The notes under the pieces: generated by a model
The model's input: only the letters and a program-made list of their open reading frames with translations
What the model was told of the DNA's origin: nothing
Database searches by the model: none
Shown: positions 16,734 to 25,946 of the stretch, piece by piece
How positions within the stretch are numbered: position 1 is the first letter of the stretch
Layout: every line of letters starts with the position of its first letter
Origin: Flavobacterium sp. CECT 9288
Lineage (GTDB): Bacteria > Bacteroidota > Bacteroidia > Flavobacteriales > Flavobacteriaceae
Length of the DNA stretch: 64,000 bases
NCBI RefSeq assembly: GCF_918731615.1
Contig: NZ_OU957226.1
Span: 3,632,928-3,696,927 of the forward strand
Direction: 5' to 3'
Made by a program: the position numbers and the translations under genes

Positions 16734-17732
16734 TCACAACGAGTTCCTCAATATCAAATCACTTTTGTTTTCTATTTGCTCTTTTTTACCTTTTAGAATC
16801 ATTTGTGCTAAGAGTTGTCCCATCATTTCAAAATGGGTTGAAATGGTTGTGATTCCGTTTTCTACCACTTTTTTTAATGGGGTTTCATTATAAGAAATGA
16901 TTCCGTAGTCATTCCCCAATTGTAAGTTTTGAAGTTTAGCTTTTTCTATGACACTTACTAAGTCTCGGTCGCTGGGAATAATGTATACTTCTCCTTTTGT
17001 AATCTCACGATTTTTGAACTCGGTTATGATTTCATATTCAAAAGCGTGATCGTTGCAAAATTTTTCAAAGCCTATTTTCATTCCTAGTGGTTCACGGAAT
17101 CCCGGAAAAATCATAATTAGTTTTTTGTATTTGTTCAGCTTTGCTTTTCCTTTTAATAGGCCTTCATAAATATCTTTTACAAAATTTTGGTACACTGCAG
17201 GATAGTTCAATAATTCTGGATTTGTTTGGTCAAGAATATAAACGTCCTGAACTGGTAGGGTTTTTATAATTGATGCAGCTTCTTCAAGATTGGTTGGCAT
17301 GATAATGTATTTTGTGTAATTACCGTTGCTGTCATGAATTAGTTTTTGAAAAACGGGAACGTTAAAATGATGAAAAAAAATATCAACCTGAGCAGTAGTC
17401 CCTATGTTTTCGAGAAAGGAATTGTACAAATCTTCTTTAAAAATGTTTAATTCGTCAAAGAGTAAAAATATCTTTTGTTTTATGGATATTTCAACGCTTT
17501 TTACATAATACCCTTTGCCAGGAATGGCATAAATTATCCCTCTTTTCTTTAACTCATCATAGGCAAGTAAAACGGTATCTCTAGACAAAGAGAATTCTAA
17601 ACGCACTTTATTTACTGATGGAAGTCTGTCTCCTTTTTGTAATAATTCTTGTTGTAGGGCTACTTCAATAGAGGTTATGATTTGCTGGTATTTAGGAATG
17701 CCTTTATTGTTTTGAATGCTGATTAGTTTCAT
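16734..17732 (-). CDS. GntR-type transcriptional regulator with LacI-like sensor domain
   Basis: 332 aa from ATG 17732 (MKLISIQNNKGIPKYQQI). Residues about 10-75 form a GntR winged helix: IPKYQQIITSIEVALQQELLQKGDRLPSVNKVRLEFSLSRDTVLLAYDELKKRGIIYAIPGKGYYV. The rest resembles a periplasmic-binding-protein-type sensor (KYIIMPTNLEEAASIIKTLP, VYILDQTNPELLNYPAVYQNF, NDYGIISYNETPLKKVVENGITTISTHFEMMG), the arrangement seen in Bacteroidota sugar regulators. It is divergent from the galM operon, with 105 bp between start codons, so it very likely controls galactan/galactose use with a sugar as effector. A longer frame to 17798 would read through the shared promoter region and is rejected. Confidence 0.88.
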   Translation of the reverse strand: MKLISIQNNKGIPKYQQIITSIEVALQQELLQKGDRLPSVNKVRLEFSLSRDTVLLAYDELKKRGIIYAIPGKGYYVKSVEISIKQKIFLLFDELNIFKEDLYNSFLENIGTTAQVDIFFHHFNVPVFQKLIHDSNGNYTKYIIMPTNLEEAASIIKTLPVQDVYILDQTNPELLNYPAVYQNFVKDIYEGLLKGKAKLNKYKKLIMIFPGFREPLGMKIGFEKFCNDHAFEYEIITEFKNREITKGEVYIIPSDRDLVSVIEKAKLQNLQLGNDYGIISYNETPLKKVVENGITTISTHFEMMGQLLAQMILKGKKEQIENKSDLILRNSL

Positions 17733-17766
17733 GTAAAAAGTGTTTTTCAAATCGCAATATACAAAA

Positions 17767-17783
17767 ACTGGTAGGTACTGGTA
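17767..17783. promoter_or_regulatory. Direct-repeat operator candidate between the regulator and galM
   Basis: ACTGGTA occurs at 17767-17773 and again at 17777-17783, one helical turn apart (10 bp). The pair lies 22 bp upstream of the galM -7 box. This is where the divergently encoded GntR-type protein would be expected to bind. Binding is inferred, not shown. Confidence 0.4.
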
Positions 17784-17804
17784 TGTAATGCTTAACAATT
17801 ATTT

Positions 17805-17812
17805 TACTTTTG
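17805..17812 (+). promoter_or_regulatory. -7 element of the galM operon
   Basis: TACTTTTG, 25 nt before ATG 17838. The -33 position (about 17779-17785, ctggtat) has no exact TTG and coincides with the direct repeat, suggesting a regulated or activator-dependent promoter. Confidence 0.55.
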
Positions 17813-17837
17813 GTTTTTCACATTTCATAATTTATTC

Positions 17838-18890
17838 ATGAAAATAAAACATATATCACATTTTAATACGGTTTCTGTACTGAAATCATTTAGTTCTATG
17901 CTTAATGGTGAAGAGGTCTCTATTTGTGAACTTGTCAACAGTAAGGGAATGCAAATGACGGTGATGGGTTATGGAGCTACACTTACATCTTTAAAAGTGC
18001 CTTTAAAAAATGGTAATTTGGTTGACGTAGTTTTGGGTTTTGAAACCCTAGAGGAATATATAAAATCCTATGATTTGCCAAGTGCTCCTTATTTTGGTGC
18101 TATTGTAGGAAGGTTTGCAGGAAGGATAAGTAATGCCGAATTCAAGCTTGGTGGAAAATCTTACTTGTTAAATAAAAACAACAATGGAAATTCGTTACAC
18201 GGAGGTAGCATTGGCCTGAGCCAGAGAAACTGGAAACTAAAGAGTAAAAAAGAAGGTAAAAATCCATCTGTTACGTTCACCTATTGCAGTAAGCATAATG
18301 AAGAATTTTTTCCTGGAGACGTTGTGGTTGATGTGACTTATATGCTTACCGATGAAAATGAAATGATAGTAGAGTATGTGGCGCATGCATCACAAGACAC
18401 TATTTTAAACCTAACGCATCACAGCTATTTTAACCTAGATGGACATCATAATTCTGTTGCTGATCAGGAGATGCGTGTTAATTCACAAAGAATATTAGAA
18501 ACCACAAGTTCAGGAATTCCCACCGGTCGATTTTTGAATGTTGCTAATTGCCCTTTCGATTTTACAAATAGCAGAAATTGTCCCGCTACAATAGATACTA
18601 CTTTTGTTTTAAACAAAGAAAAAGAGTACGCTGCTTCTTTGTACAGCAGCGATAAATTATTAAGAATGTCTGTTTACACCAATCAACCTGCTGTACATGT
18701 ATATGTAGGCGGGAATTGTTTTGGACAAATAAAAGGGAAAGATAACGCGGCATATCACGCTACTAGTGGGATTTGTTTTGAAACTCAAAATTTCCCTGAT
18801 GCTCCTAATCATGATCATTTCCCGAGTGCGATTCTCAAAAAAGGCGAGCTATATTACCATAAAACTATTTATAAATTTAAATCTTTTTGA
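17838..18890 (+). CDS. galM: Aldose 1-epimerase (galactose mutarotase) GalM
   Basis: 350 aa. Interconverts alpha and beta anomers of galactose so that GalK receives alpha-D-galactose. Seen: GYGATLTSLKVPLKNG, YFGAIVGRFAGRISNAEF, LHGGSIGLSQRNW, the catalytic His in NLTHHSYFNLDGH, and the acid/base Glu region GICFETQNFPDAPNH near the C-terminus. There is no signal peptide, so it is cytoplasmic. It is the first gene of the galactan operon. The next start codon comes one base after its stop, implying translational coupling. Confidence 0.93.
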   Translation: MKIKHISHFNTVSVLKSFSSMLNGEEVSICELVNSKGMQMTVMGYGATLTSLKVPLKNGNLVDVVLGFETLEEYIKSYDLPSAPYFGAIVGRFAGRISNAEFKLGGKSYLLNKNNNGNSLHGGSIGLSQRNWKLKSKKEGKNPSVTFTYCSKHNEEFFPGDVVVDVTYMLTDENEMIVEYVAHASQDTILNLTHHSYFNLDGHHNSVADQEMRVNSQRILETTSSGIPTGRFLNVANCPFDFTNSRNCPATIDTTFVLNKEKEYAASLYSSDKLLRMSVYTNQPAVHVYVGGNCFGQIKGKDNAAYHATSGICFETQNFPDAPNHDHFPSAILKKGELYYHKTIYKFKSF

Positions 18891-18891
18891 G

Positions 18892-19995
18892 ATGAAAAAA
18901 TACTTTAAAAACTCGGCATTGCTTTCGCTTGTCATATTTGTTTTTTCTTGTTCTGATGCTGGTGACAGTAGCGCTACAGAAACTCCTGTTGCAAAACCAC
19001 CTGTGGTTACTGAGGAGTTTATCAAAGCCGCTGATATTTCGTATTTGCCAGAAATAGAAGCTGCGGGAGTAATTTTCACTAACAACGGAAAAACAGAAGA
19101 CATGTTAACCACACTAAAAAGTGTTGGTTGTAATACCATCAGAATTCGTTTGTGGAAAGATCCAGCCAACGGACATTCTGGATTGACCGAGGTAAAGGCT
19201 TTGGCGCAGCGCGTAAAACAAGCGGGCTTAAAAGTTTGGTTAACTGTTCACTTTTCTGACGATTGGGCTGATCCTGCGGTTCAAACCACTCCAGCTTCTT
19301 GGAAAAACTTATCTTTTACCGATTTAAAAGCTGCGGTAGTCACTTACACCACAACTATTTTGACCGAAATTAATCCAGATATTATTCAAATCGGGAACGA
19401 AATCAATACCGGATTGCTTTGGCCTCAAGGGCATTTAATCAATCAAGAAGCACAATGTATAGATTTGTTAAAAACAGCGAGTGCCACCATTCGAAGCAAA
19501 GCGCCAAGTACCAAACTTATGATTCACTATGCAGGCGTTTCGGCTACAGATACTAATTGGTTTTTTAATAAAGTAAAAAGTGTTGATTATGATTATATCG
19601 GTTTGTCATATTACCCTATTTGGCATGGGAAAGATATGGCTGCGGTAAAAACGACCATTGATGCCTTGGGAAAAAACTTTTCTAAAAAAGTTATCATTGC
19701 AGAAACTGCTTATCCTTTTACCTTAAGTTGGAATGACTGGACAAATAATATTATGGGTCTAGAATCACAATTAATATCTGGATTTCCTGCGACTCCCGAA
19801 GGTCAAAAGAGTTTTGTTTTGGCGATTAAAGATTTGGTAAAATCCTCTACTTACGGACAAGGGTTTGCGTATTGGGGAGGCGAATGGGTTTCTTTTAAAG
19901 GCGACAAAGCTACCAATGGTTCTACTTTCGAAAACCAAGCATTCTATGATTTTTCTAATAAATCATTGCCGGTTTTACAAGCCTTTACCAATTAG
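18892..19995 (+). CDS. GH53 endo-beta-1,4-galactanase, lipoprotein
   Basis: 367 aa. The N-terminus MKKYFKNSALLSLVIFVFSCSDAGDSS has a lipobox-like IFVFSC ending with Cys at about residue 20, then Ser/Asp/Glu-rich residues as often seen in surface-exposed Bacteroidota lipoproteins. The GH53 barrel shows AADISYLPEIEAAGV, NTIRIRLWKDP, WLTVHFSDDWADPAVQ, the acid/base Glu in IIQIGNEINTGLLWP and the nucleophile Glu in VIIAETAYPF. It should cut beta-1,4-galactan of type I arabinogalactan or pectin side chains at or near the outer membrane. Start ATG 18892 follows the galM stop by one base. Its stop is two bases before a second GH53 gene. Confidence 0.92.
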   Translation: MKKYFKNSALLSLVIFVFSCSDAGDSSATETPVAKPPVVTEEFIKAADISYLPEIEAAGVIFTNNGKTEDMLTTLKSVGCNTIRIRLWKDPANGHSGLTEVKALAQRVKQAGLKVWLTVHFSDDWADPAVQTTPASWKNLSFTDLKAAVVTYTTTILTEINPDIIQIGNEINTGLLWPQGHLINQEAQCIDLLKTASATIRSKAPSTKLMIHYAGVSATDTNWFFNKVKSVDYDYIGLSYYPIWHGKDMAAVKTTIDALGKNFSKKVIIAETAYPFTLSWNDWTNNIMGLESQLISGFPATPEGQKSFVLAIKDLVKSSTYGQGFAYWGGEWVSFKGDKATNGSTFENQAFYDFSNKSLPVLQAFTN

Positions 19996-19997
19996 TC

Positions 19998-21035
19998 ATG
20001 ATTGCCACTGTTAGAATTTTTCAAAGATTAGTGTTACTGCTTCTTTTTATAAGTAGTACCACTATCGCTTTGGGACAAAAGAAAAATAAATTGGCTTTCG
20101 CCAAAGGGGCAGACGTGAGTTGGTTACCTCAAATGGAAGCCACTGGTTACCGTTTTTATGATGCCGACGGAAAGGAAAAAGATTGTTTGCAATTGCTAAA
20201 AGAACGCGGTATGAATACCATTCGTTTGCGTGTGTTTGTCAATCCAAGTCAAGACAAAGCCAGTGGTCATTGCAGTAAGGAAGAAACAGTAGCTATGGCC
20301 TTGCGTGCTCAAAAAGCCAAAATGCGCATTATGATTGATTTTCATTATAGCGATACTTGGGCCGATCCAGCCAAACAAGCCAAACCTGCTGCTTGGGCCA
20401 ATTTATCATTCGATGCGTTACAAAATAAAGTCTATGAACATACATTTGATGTGTTGACCGCTTTAAAAAAAGCAGGTGTTACTCCAGAATGGGTTCAGGT
20501 GGGGAATGAAATTCCAGGCGGAATGCTTTGGCCTGATGGGAGTACGAACAATTTGGCTCAACTAGCGCAATTATTGAATAAAGGTTACGAAGCGACCAAA
20601 GCTGTGAATGACAAAATCAAAGTAATTGTGCACGTAGATGAGGGAAACAACAACGAAAAATTCCGTTGGTTTTTTGATAAAGCTACTGAACATCAAGTAA
20701 AGTATGACGTTATTGGTCTGTCTTACTATCCATTTTGGATCAAGAAAGACTATTCAGAAACCATAGCCGATTTACAAAAAAACCTAAACGATATGGCTTC
20801 TCGTTATCAGAAAGAGGTAATGGTGGTAGAAGTTGGCGGTGTTGATGAACAAGTACAAAACACCAAAGAACTTCTAGTTGCTACGATCAAAGCCGTAAGA
20901 GCCGTTCCTAATCATAAAGGCTTGGGCGTTTTGTATTGGGAGCCGCAAGGAGCCAAATCTTGGAGTGGTTATGGCTTGAGTGCTTGGCAACAAGACGGAA
21001 AACCTTCACCAGCATTGGATGCTTTTAAAGAATAA
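19998..21035 (+). CDS. GH53 endo-beta-1,4-galactanase, exported (periplasmic)
   Basis: 345 aa. The signal peptide covers about residues 1-26 (LVLLLLFISSTTIALGQ) with no lipobox Cys. The GH53 domain fills the rest: FAKGADVSWLPQMEATGYRF, NTIRLRVFVNPSQDKASGHC, MIDFHYSDTWADPAKQ, the acid/base Glu in WVQVGNEIPGGMLWPDG, YDVIGLSYYPFW and the nucleophile Glu in VMVVEVGG. It differs from the upstream paralogue in cell location, so the pair probably works in sequence: long chains at the surface, shorter oligosaccharides in the periplasm. Two bases separate it from the first GH53 gene. Confidence 0.92.
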   Translation: MIATVRIFQRLVLLLLFISSTTIALGQKKNKLAFAKGADVSWLPQMEATGYRFYDADGKEKDCLQLLKERGMNTIRLRVFVNPSQDKASGHCSKEETVAMALRAQKAKMRIMIDFHYSDTWADPAKQAKPAAWANLSFDALQNKVYEHTFDVLTALKKAGVTPEWVQVGNEIPGGMLWPDGSTNNLAQLAQLLNKGYEATKAVNDKIKVIVHVDEGNNNEKFRWFFDKATEHQVKYDVIGLSYYPFWIKKDYSETIADLQKNLNDMASRYQKEVMVVEVGGVDEQVQNTKELLVATIKAVRAVPNHKGLGVLYWEPQGAKSWSGYGLSAWQQDGKPSPALDAFKE

Positions 21036-21121
21036 TGAATTGGATTCAGAATAAAAACGAAATAAGTAAACCATATTTCTGAATGTTAGAAATGAGGAAA
21101 CTCTATAGATTGAAATAAAAA

Positions 21122-21150
21122 CCTTATATGGCCTTAAATGCCTTATATAG
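21122..21150 (+). repeat. Three tandem CCTTAwATG-type repeats upstream of the GH2 gene
   Basis: CCTTATATG (21122), CCTTAAATG (21132) and CCTTATATAG (21141) stand 9-10 bp apart, i.e. about one helical turn, ending 20 bp before the GH2 start codon. This could be a regulatory array or part of the leader. No TAnnTTTG box is visible in the 135-bp gap. Confidence 0.4.
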
Positions 21151-21170
21151 TTCAAAAATATGTTGTATAA

Positions 21171-23597
21171 ATGAAAAAAACACTCTCTTTTTTGTTGGTT
21201 TTTATAGCCTTCACCGCCATAGTTTTTTCTCAAGCCCGAGTGGTAAAGGTATTGGATACTCATTGGAAATTTCAAAAAGGAAATTTTGAAGACGCTTTTA
21301 ATGCCAACTTCAACGACTCGAAATGGGAATCGGTTACTGTGCCACACGACTGGGCAATTTATGGTCCTTTTGATAAAAAAGTGGACATACAAAATGTAGC
21401 CATTATTCAAAATGGAGAAAATGTAGCTACCGAAAAAACAGGAAGAACCGGAGCCTTACCACATATTGGCACCGCGTGGTATCGCAATACTTTTACTTTG
21501 CCAAAAGATGCCAAAGGAAAAAAGATACTATTGCTTTATGAAGGCGCTATGAGCGAACCTCAAGTGTATTTGAATGGGAAAAAAGTGGGAGAATGGGCGT
21601 ATGGCTATAGTTATTTTTATTTTGATGTTTCTCAATTTATTCAAGAAGGAGACAATACATTAGCTGTAAAATTATCCAATAAAGAATTTGCCTCCCGTTG
21701 GTATCCCGGAGCTGGTTTGTATCGAAAAGTAAGTGTTATTATTAAGAACAATGAAAGCATTGACCAATGGGGGCAATTTATAACGACACCTTTTATTAGT
21801 GATGCCGTGGCCAAAGTGAATATTAAGACCAAAGCCTCAGGCGAAAACACGCGTTTGGTGACCACCATTTTTGATGCCGAAGGACACAAAATAAGTGCAG
21901 AGGAATCTTCCTTACGCTTCGGAAAAGAGTTCGATCAAAATTTAAAAGTAGAGAATCCAAAATTGTGGAGTCCAGAAACTCCTTATTTGTACAAAGCGGT
22001 TGCTCAATTGTATGTTGGCAATGAATTGAAAGACGAGCTTACCACCCGTTTTGGAATCCGAGAAATAAAGTATGAAGCCAATAAAGGATTTAGTCTTAAT
22101 GGAAAAGTGACCAAATTCAAAGGGGTTTGTTTGCATCACGATTTGGGACCTCTTGGTGCTGCGGTAAACAAAGCCGCTTTGCGTAGACAGTTGACCATTT
22201 TAAAAGATATGGGATGCAATGCCATTCGCAGTTCGCACAATATGCCTTCTTTCGAGCAATTGGAGTTGGCAGACGAAATGGGCTTTTTGTTTTTGGCAGA
22301 GAGTTTCGACGAATGGGTTTTACCAAAAGTAGAAAACGGCTACCACCGCTTTTTTGACGAATATGCCGAAAAAGACATTGTGAATTTGGTGCAAGCGACA
22401 CGAAATCATCCTTCTATTGTGATGTGGAGTTCAGGAAATGAAGTCCCAGATCAGTGGGGAGAAGCGGGTGTAAAACGAGCCAAATGGTTGCAGGAGATTT
22501 TTCATAGAGAAGACCCAACGCGTCCTGTAACCGTAGGAATGGATCAAGTAAAAGCGACTATGGAGTCTGGTTTTGGAGCTTTGTTGGATATTCCAGGATT
22601 GAATTATCGCGTGCATTTGTATGATGAGGCATTCAAAAAATTCCCACAAGGATTCATTTTGGGTTCCGAAACTGCTTCAACGGTGAGTTCTAGAGGGATT
22701 TACAAATTTCCTGTCGTGCAAGAAAAAATGAAGCAGTATCCAGACTTTCAATCTTCATCGTATGATTTGGAAGCCTGTAGTTGGTCCAATGTTCCCGATG
22801 AAGATTTCGTACTTCAGGATGATAAACCTTGGGTAATTGGTGAATTCGTTTGGACAGGATTTGATTATTTGGGCGAACCGACACCTTATGACGAAAGCTG
22901 GCCGTCTCGTAGTTCTTATTTCGGAATTAACGATTTAGCAGGCTTACCGAAAGACCGTTATTATTTGTACCGAAGCCGTTGGAACACCAAGGCAACTACG
23001 CTACACATCTTACCCCATTGGAATTGGGAAGGTCGTGAAGGACAAACAACTCCTGTTTTTGTGTACACCAGTTACAACAGTGCTGAACTTTTTATCAATG
23101 GCAAAAGTATGGGCGTACAAACCAAAAACAAGAACACGCCGCAAAACCGTTACCGCTTGATGTGGATGGATGTAAAATATGAACCAGGAACGGTAAAAGT
23201 CGTAGCTTATGATGACAATGGCAAAGTGGCTGAAGAGAAGGAAATTCAAACGGCAGGTCAACCGTACCAGATTGTTTTGGATGCAGATCGAAAAACCATC
23301 ACAGCCGATGGCGAGGATATTTCGTTTGTGACGGTTTCTGTAGTGGATAAAAATGGAGTTCCTTGTCCAACAGCAACGAACCAGTTGAAATTTAAAGTGT
23401 CTGGAGCGGGTACGTATCGCGCCGCTTGTAATGGAGATGCGACTTCACTCGAGATGTTCCATAAAGACACGATGAAATTGTTTAGCGGAAAATTGGTTGT
23501 ACTAGTACGATCGAAAACTACCGATGGAGCCATCCAATTAGAAGTTAACGGAGCTGGATTAAAGACAGGTAAATTGACTTTGGAAGCAAAGAAATAA
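21171..23597 (+). CDS. GH2 beta-galactosidase, exported
   Basis: 808 aa. The signal peptide is MKKTLSFLLVFIAFTAIVFSQ (1-21). Domain order is a GH2 sugar-binding jelly roll (VPHDWAIYGPFDK, TAWYRNTFTLP, YEGAMSEPQVYLNGKKVGEWAYGYSYF), an Ig-like domain, a TIM barrel (FKGVCLHHDLGPLGAAV, NAIRSSHNMPS, ADEMGFLFLAESFDEWV) and C-terminal beta domains of DUF4982/Big type. The acid/base Glu is in HPSIVMWSSGNEVPDQ near residue 421. The nucleophile Glu is in WVIGEFVWTGFDYLGE near 556. In this context it should release galactose from galacto-oligosaccharides in the periplasm. It follows the GH53 pair by 135 bp and is followed by galK. Confidence 0.92.
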   Translation: MKKTLSFLLVFIAFTAIVFSQARVVKVLDTHWKFQKGNFEDAFNANFNDSKWESVTVPHDWAIYGPFDKKVDIQNVAIIQNGENVATEKTGRTGALPHIGTAWYRNTFTLPKDAKGKKILLLYEGAMSEPQVYLNGKKVGEWAYGYSYFYFDVSQFIQEGDNTLAVKLSNKEFASRWYPGAGLYRKVSVIIKNNESIDQWGQFITTPFISDAVAKVNIKTKASGENTRLVTTIFDAEGHKISAEESSLRFGKEFDQNLKVENPKLWSPETPYLYKAVAQLYVGNELKDELTTRFGIREIKYEANKGFSLNGKVTKFKGVCLHHDLGPLGAAVNKAALRRQLTILKDMGCNAIRSSHNMPSFEQLELADEMGFLFLAESFDEWVLPKVENGYHRFFDEYAEKDIVNLVQATRNHPSIVMWSSGNEVPDQWGEAGVKRAKWLQEIFHREDPTRPVTVGMDQVKATMESGFGALLDIPGLNYRVHLYDEAFKKFPQGFILGSETASTVSSRGIYKFPVVQEKMKQYPDFQSSSYDLEACSWSNVPDEDFVLQDDKPWVIGEFVWTGFDYLGEPTPYDESWPSRSSYFGINDLAGLPKDRYYLYRSRWNTKATTLHILPHWNWEGREGQTTPVFVYTSYNSAELFINGKSMGVQTKNKNTPQNRYRLMWMDVKYEPGTVKVVAYDDNGKVAEEKEIQTAGQPYQIVLDADRKTITADGEDISFVTVSVVDKNGVPCPTATNQLKFKVSGAGTYRAACNGDATSLEMFHKDTMKLFSGKLVVLVRSKTTDGAIQLEVNGAGLKTGKLTLEAKK

Positions 23598-23704
23598 ATA
23601 GATAAACAAGAGGTATGCCTCCTTATCATATTTCAAATACAAAATTATTGCAAAGACATTAAAGCGAGTTTTTGCGATGCAACACTTTAATAATTTTAAG
23701 AATA

Positions 23705-24874
23705 ATGAATGATTCATTAATACAAAAAACGACCGCTTTTTTTCAGGAAACATTTGGTAATGCACCCGAAAAAATAGTGCTTTCTCCAGGAAGAATTAAC
23801 ATCATTGGGGAACACGTAGATTACAACGATGGCTATGTACTGCCTGCTGCTATAGATAAGATTATTTGCTTTGCTTTCGAAAAAAGCAACACCACTACTT
23901 CTCGAATTGTGGCTATCGATTTGAATCAAGAATTCGAAATCGATTTGTCGCAAAGCATTCAACTCAGTTCAACCGTTTGGAACAATTACATTTTAGGGGT
24001 TTTGAAACAGTTACAAGACAATGGATTTGATTGTAGTGGAGTCAATTGCGTATTTAGTAGCAATATTCCTGTAGGTTCTGGATTGTCGTCTTCGGCTGCT
24101 TTAGAATGTGGTTTCCTTTTCGGAATGCAATCACTTTTCAATCTAGACATTAGCCAACAAAATCGCGCTTTGATGAGCCAAAAGGCAGAACATTGGGTGG
24201 GAATCAATTGTGGTATTATGGACCAATTTGCCAGTGTGCACGGACTAGAAAATAAGGTTATCAAATTGGATTGCAATACCTTAGAATTTGAGTACCATAA
24301 CGCTGATTTTAAAGACTATGCTTTGGTGTTGTTCGATAGTAATGTGAAGCATTCCTTGTTTACATCCGCGTATAACAAAAGAAGAGAAGAATGTGAGGAA
24401 GGTTTGGCGATTATTAAAGCTAATTTTCCTGAAATTAATAGTTTCAGAAATTGTACCGAAACGCAATTGTTGACTTTGAAAGACAAAATGGATGCTGTTG
24501 TTTTTACACGCGTGTATTATGTAGTAAAAGAAATTGCTCGTGTGTCTAAAGCCTGCGAAGCTTTGGATGCTGGAAATATTGAGCTTTTGGGGCAGTTACT
24601 TTTTGAAACACACGATGGTTTGTCTAGAGAATATGAAGTGAGCTGCCCCGAGTTGGATTACTTGGTCGAATTGGCCTTAGCCGAAGATTCAGTAATAGGT
24701 TCCCGATTGATGGGTGGTGGTTTTGGAGGTTGCACCATCAACTTGATTAAAAAAGGAAATGAAGAAGCTGTAAAACAAAAATTTGCCCAATTGTACCTAG
24801 AAAAATGGAACATTGAATTGAAAATTTATGATGTGAAAATCGGAAACGGTACATCCTTATATAATGCAAATTAA
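23705..24874 (+). CDS. galK: Galactokinase GalK
   Basis: 389 aa. GHMP-family kinase that phosphorylates alpha-D-galactose to galactose-1-phosphate. Seen: the galactokinase signature PGRINIIGEHVDYNDGYVLPAAID at residues about 29-52, the ATP-binding motif VGSGLSSSAALECG, NCGIMDQFASVHG (catalytic Asp region) and the C-terminal SRLMGGGFGGCTINL. ATG 23705 gives MNDSLIQKTTAFFQE. An in-frame ATG at 23672 upstream adds MRCNTLIILRI, unlike the family, so it is not used. galT begins one base after the stop, the same tight spacing as galM to GH53. Confidence 0.95.
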   Translation: MNDSLIQKTTAFFQETFGNAPEKIVLSPGRINIIGEHVDYNDGYVLPAAIDKIICFAFEKSNTTTSRIVAIDLNQEFEIDLSQSIQLSSTVWNNYILGVLKQLQDNGFDCSGVNCVFSSNIPVGSGLSSSAALECGFLFGMQSLFNLDISQQNRALMSQKAEHWVGINCGIMDQFASVHGLENKVIKLDCNTLEFEYHNADFKDYALVLFDSNVKHSLFTSAYNKRREECEEGLAIIKANFPEINSFRNCTETQLLTLKDKMDAVVFTRVYYVVKEIARVSKACEALDAGNIELLGQLLFETHDGLSREYEVSCPELDYLVELALAEDSVIGSRLMGGGFGGCTINLIKKGNEEAVKQKFAQLYLEKWNIELKIYDVKIGNGTSLYNAN

Positions 24875-24875
24875 G

Positions 24876-25934
24876 ATGAAAAATTTTGATATCAACGAAG
24901 ATCCTCATAGGCGTTTTAATCCCTTAATCAACGAATGGGTTTTGGTTTCGCCCCATCGTTCCAAAAGGCCTTGGCAGGGCCAAAAAGAAAACATTTCAGT
25001 TGTTCAATTACCTGACTACGACCCCGAATGTTACTTGTGCCCAGGTAATGTGCGTGCTAATGGCGAAGTGAATCCTAACTACGATTCTTGTTATGTTTTT
25101 GAAAATGATTTTGCTGCGCTAAAACAAGAACCTATTGCTTTTGAAGAAAATAATACCCCTACTTTTTTTAAAGCAAAACCAGAACGAGGCATTTCTAGAG
25201 TGGTTTGTTTTTCACCAAGACACGATTTGACTTTACCTCAAATAGAGGTCGAGAATATCGAGAATATTGTAGCGACTTGGCAAAAAGAATACACCACTTT
25301 GGGCGCTATAGATTATATTAATCATGTTCAAATTTTTGAAAACAAAGGCAGTGTGATGGGCTGTAGTAATCCGCATCCACACGGTCAAATTTGGGCGCAA
25401 TCGTCTTTGCCTACGCAAGTTGAAAAAACACATAATAGCTTGAAGCAGTATTATGAGCAACAAGGCCGAACCTTATTGCAAGATTATGTTCAAGAAGAAT
25501 TGAAGGTGCAAGAGCGCATCGTGATCGAGAATGAGCATTTTGTAGCTTTGGTACCTTTTTGGGCAATTTGGCCTTACGAGACCATGATTGTGAGTAAACG
25601 TAGCGTGTCCAAAATCACTGATTTTACTTCAGCTGAGGTTACAGATTTTGCTGTTATTTTAAAACAATTAACCACCAAATACGATAATCTTTTTGAAACC
25701 TCATTTCCGTATTCTTCGGGAATTCATCAAGCGCCTACTGATGGTCAAGAACATCCAGCATGGCATTTTCACATGCATTTTTATCCGCCTTTGTTACGCT
25801 CTGCCGCAGTAAAGAAATTTATGGTAGGTTACGAAATGATGGGCGAGTCACAGCGTGATATTACTCCAGAGAAAAGTGCTGAGGTATTAAAATGTCAATC
25901 AAATATTCATTATAAATCTGTTATCCAAAACTAA
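24876..25934 (+). CDS. galT: Galactose-1-phosphate uridylyltransferase GalT
   Basis: 352 aa. Exchanges UMP between UDP-glucose and galactose-1-phosphate, giving UDP-galactose. Seen: DPHRRFNPLINEWVLVSPHRSKRPWQGQ, the zinc-binding YLCPGN, FENKGSVMGCSNPHPHGQIWAQ with the catalytic His of the HPH motif, FWAIWPYETMI, and HQAPTDGQEHPAWHFHMHFYPP at the C-terminus. An overlapping start at 24864 is possible (adding four residues), but ATG 24876 gives no overlap with galK. No galE (UDP-galactose 4-epimerase) is present in this operon, so it must lie elsewhere. Confidence 0.95.
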   Translation: MKNFDINEDPHRRFNPLINEWVLVSPHRSKRPWQGQKENISVVQLPDYDPECYLCPGNVRANGEVNPNYDSCYVFENDFAALKQEPIAFEENNTPTFFKAKPERGISRVVCFSPRHDLTLPQIEVENIENIVATWQKEYTTLGAIDYINHVQIFENKGSVMGCSNPHPHGQIWAQSSLPTQVEKTHNSLKQYYEQQGRTLLQDYVQEELKVQERIVIENEHFVALVPFWAIWPYETMIVSKRSVSKITDFTSAEVTDFAVILKQLTTKYDNLFETSFPYSSGIHQAPTDGQEHPAWHFHMHFYPPLLRSAAVKKFMVGYEMMGESQRDITPEKSAEVLKCQSNIHYKSVIQN

Positions 25935-25946
25935 AAAATTTAACCC

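Noticed and set aside
23640..23700. ATTAAAG/CTTTAAT inverted repeat before galK as an operator
   Set aside because: The arms are only 7 bp, A/T-rich and about 18-20 bp apart, easily expected by chance in this AT-rich gap.
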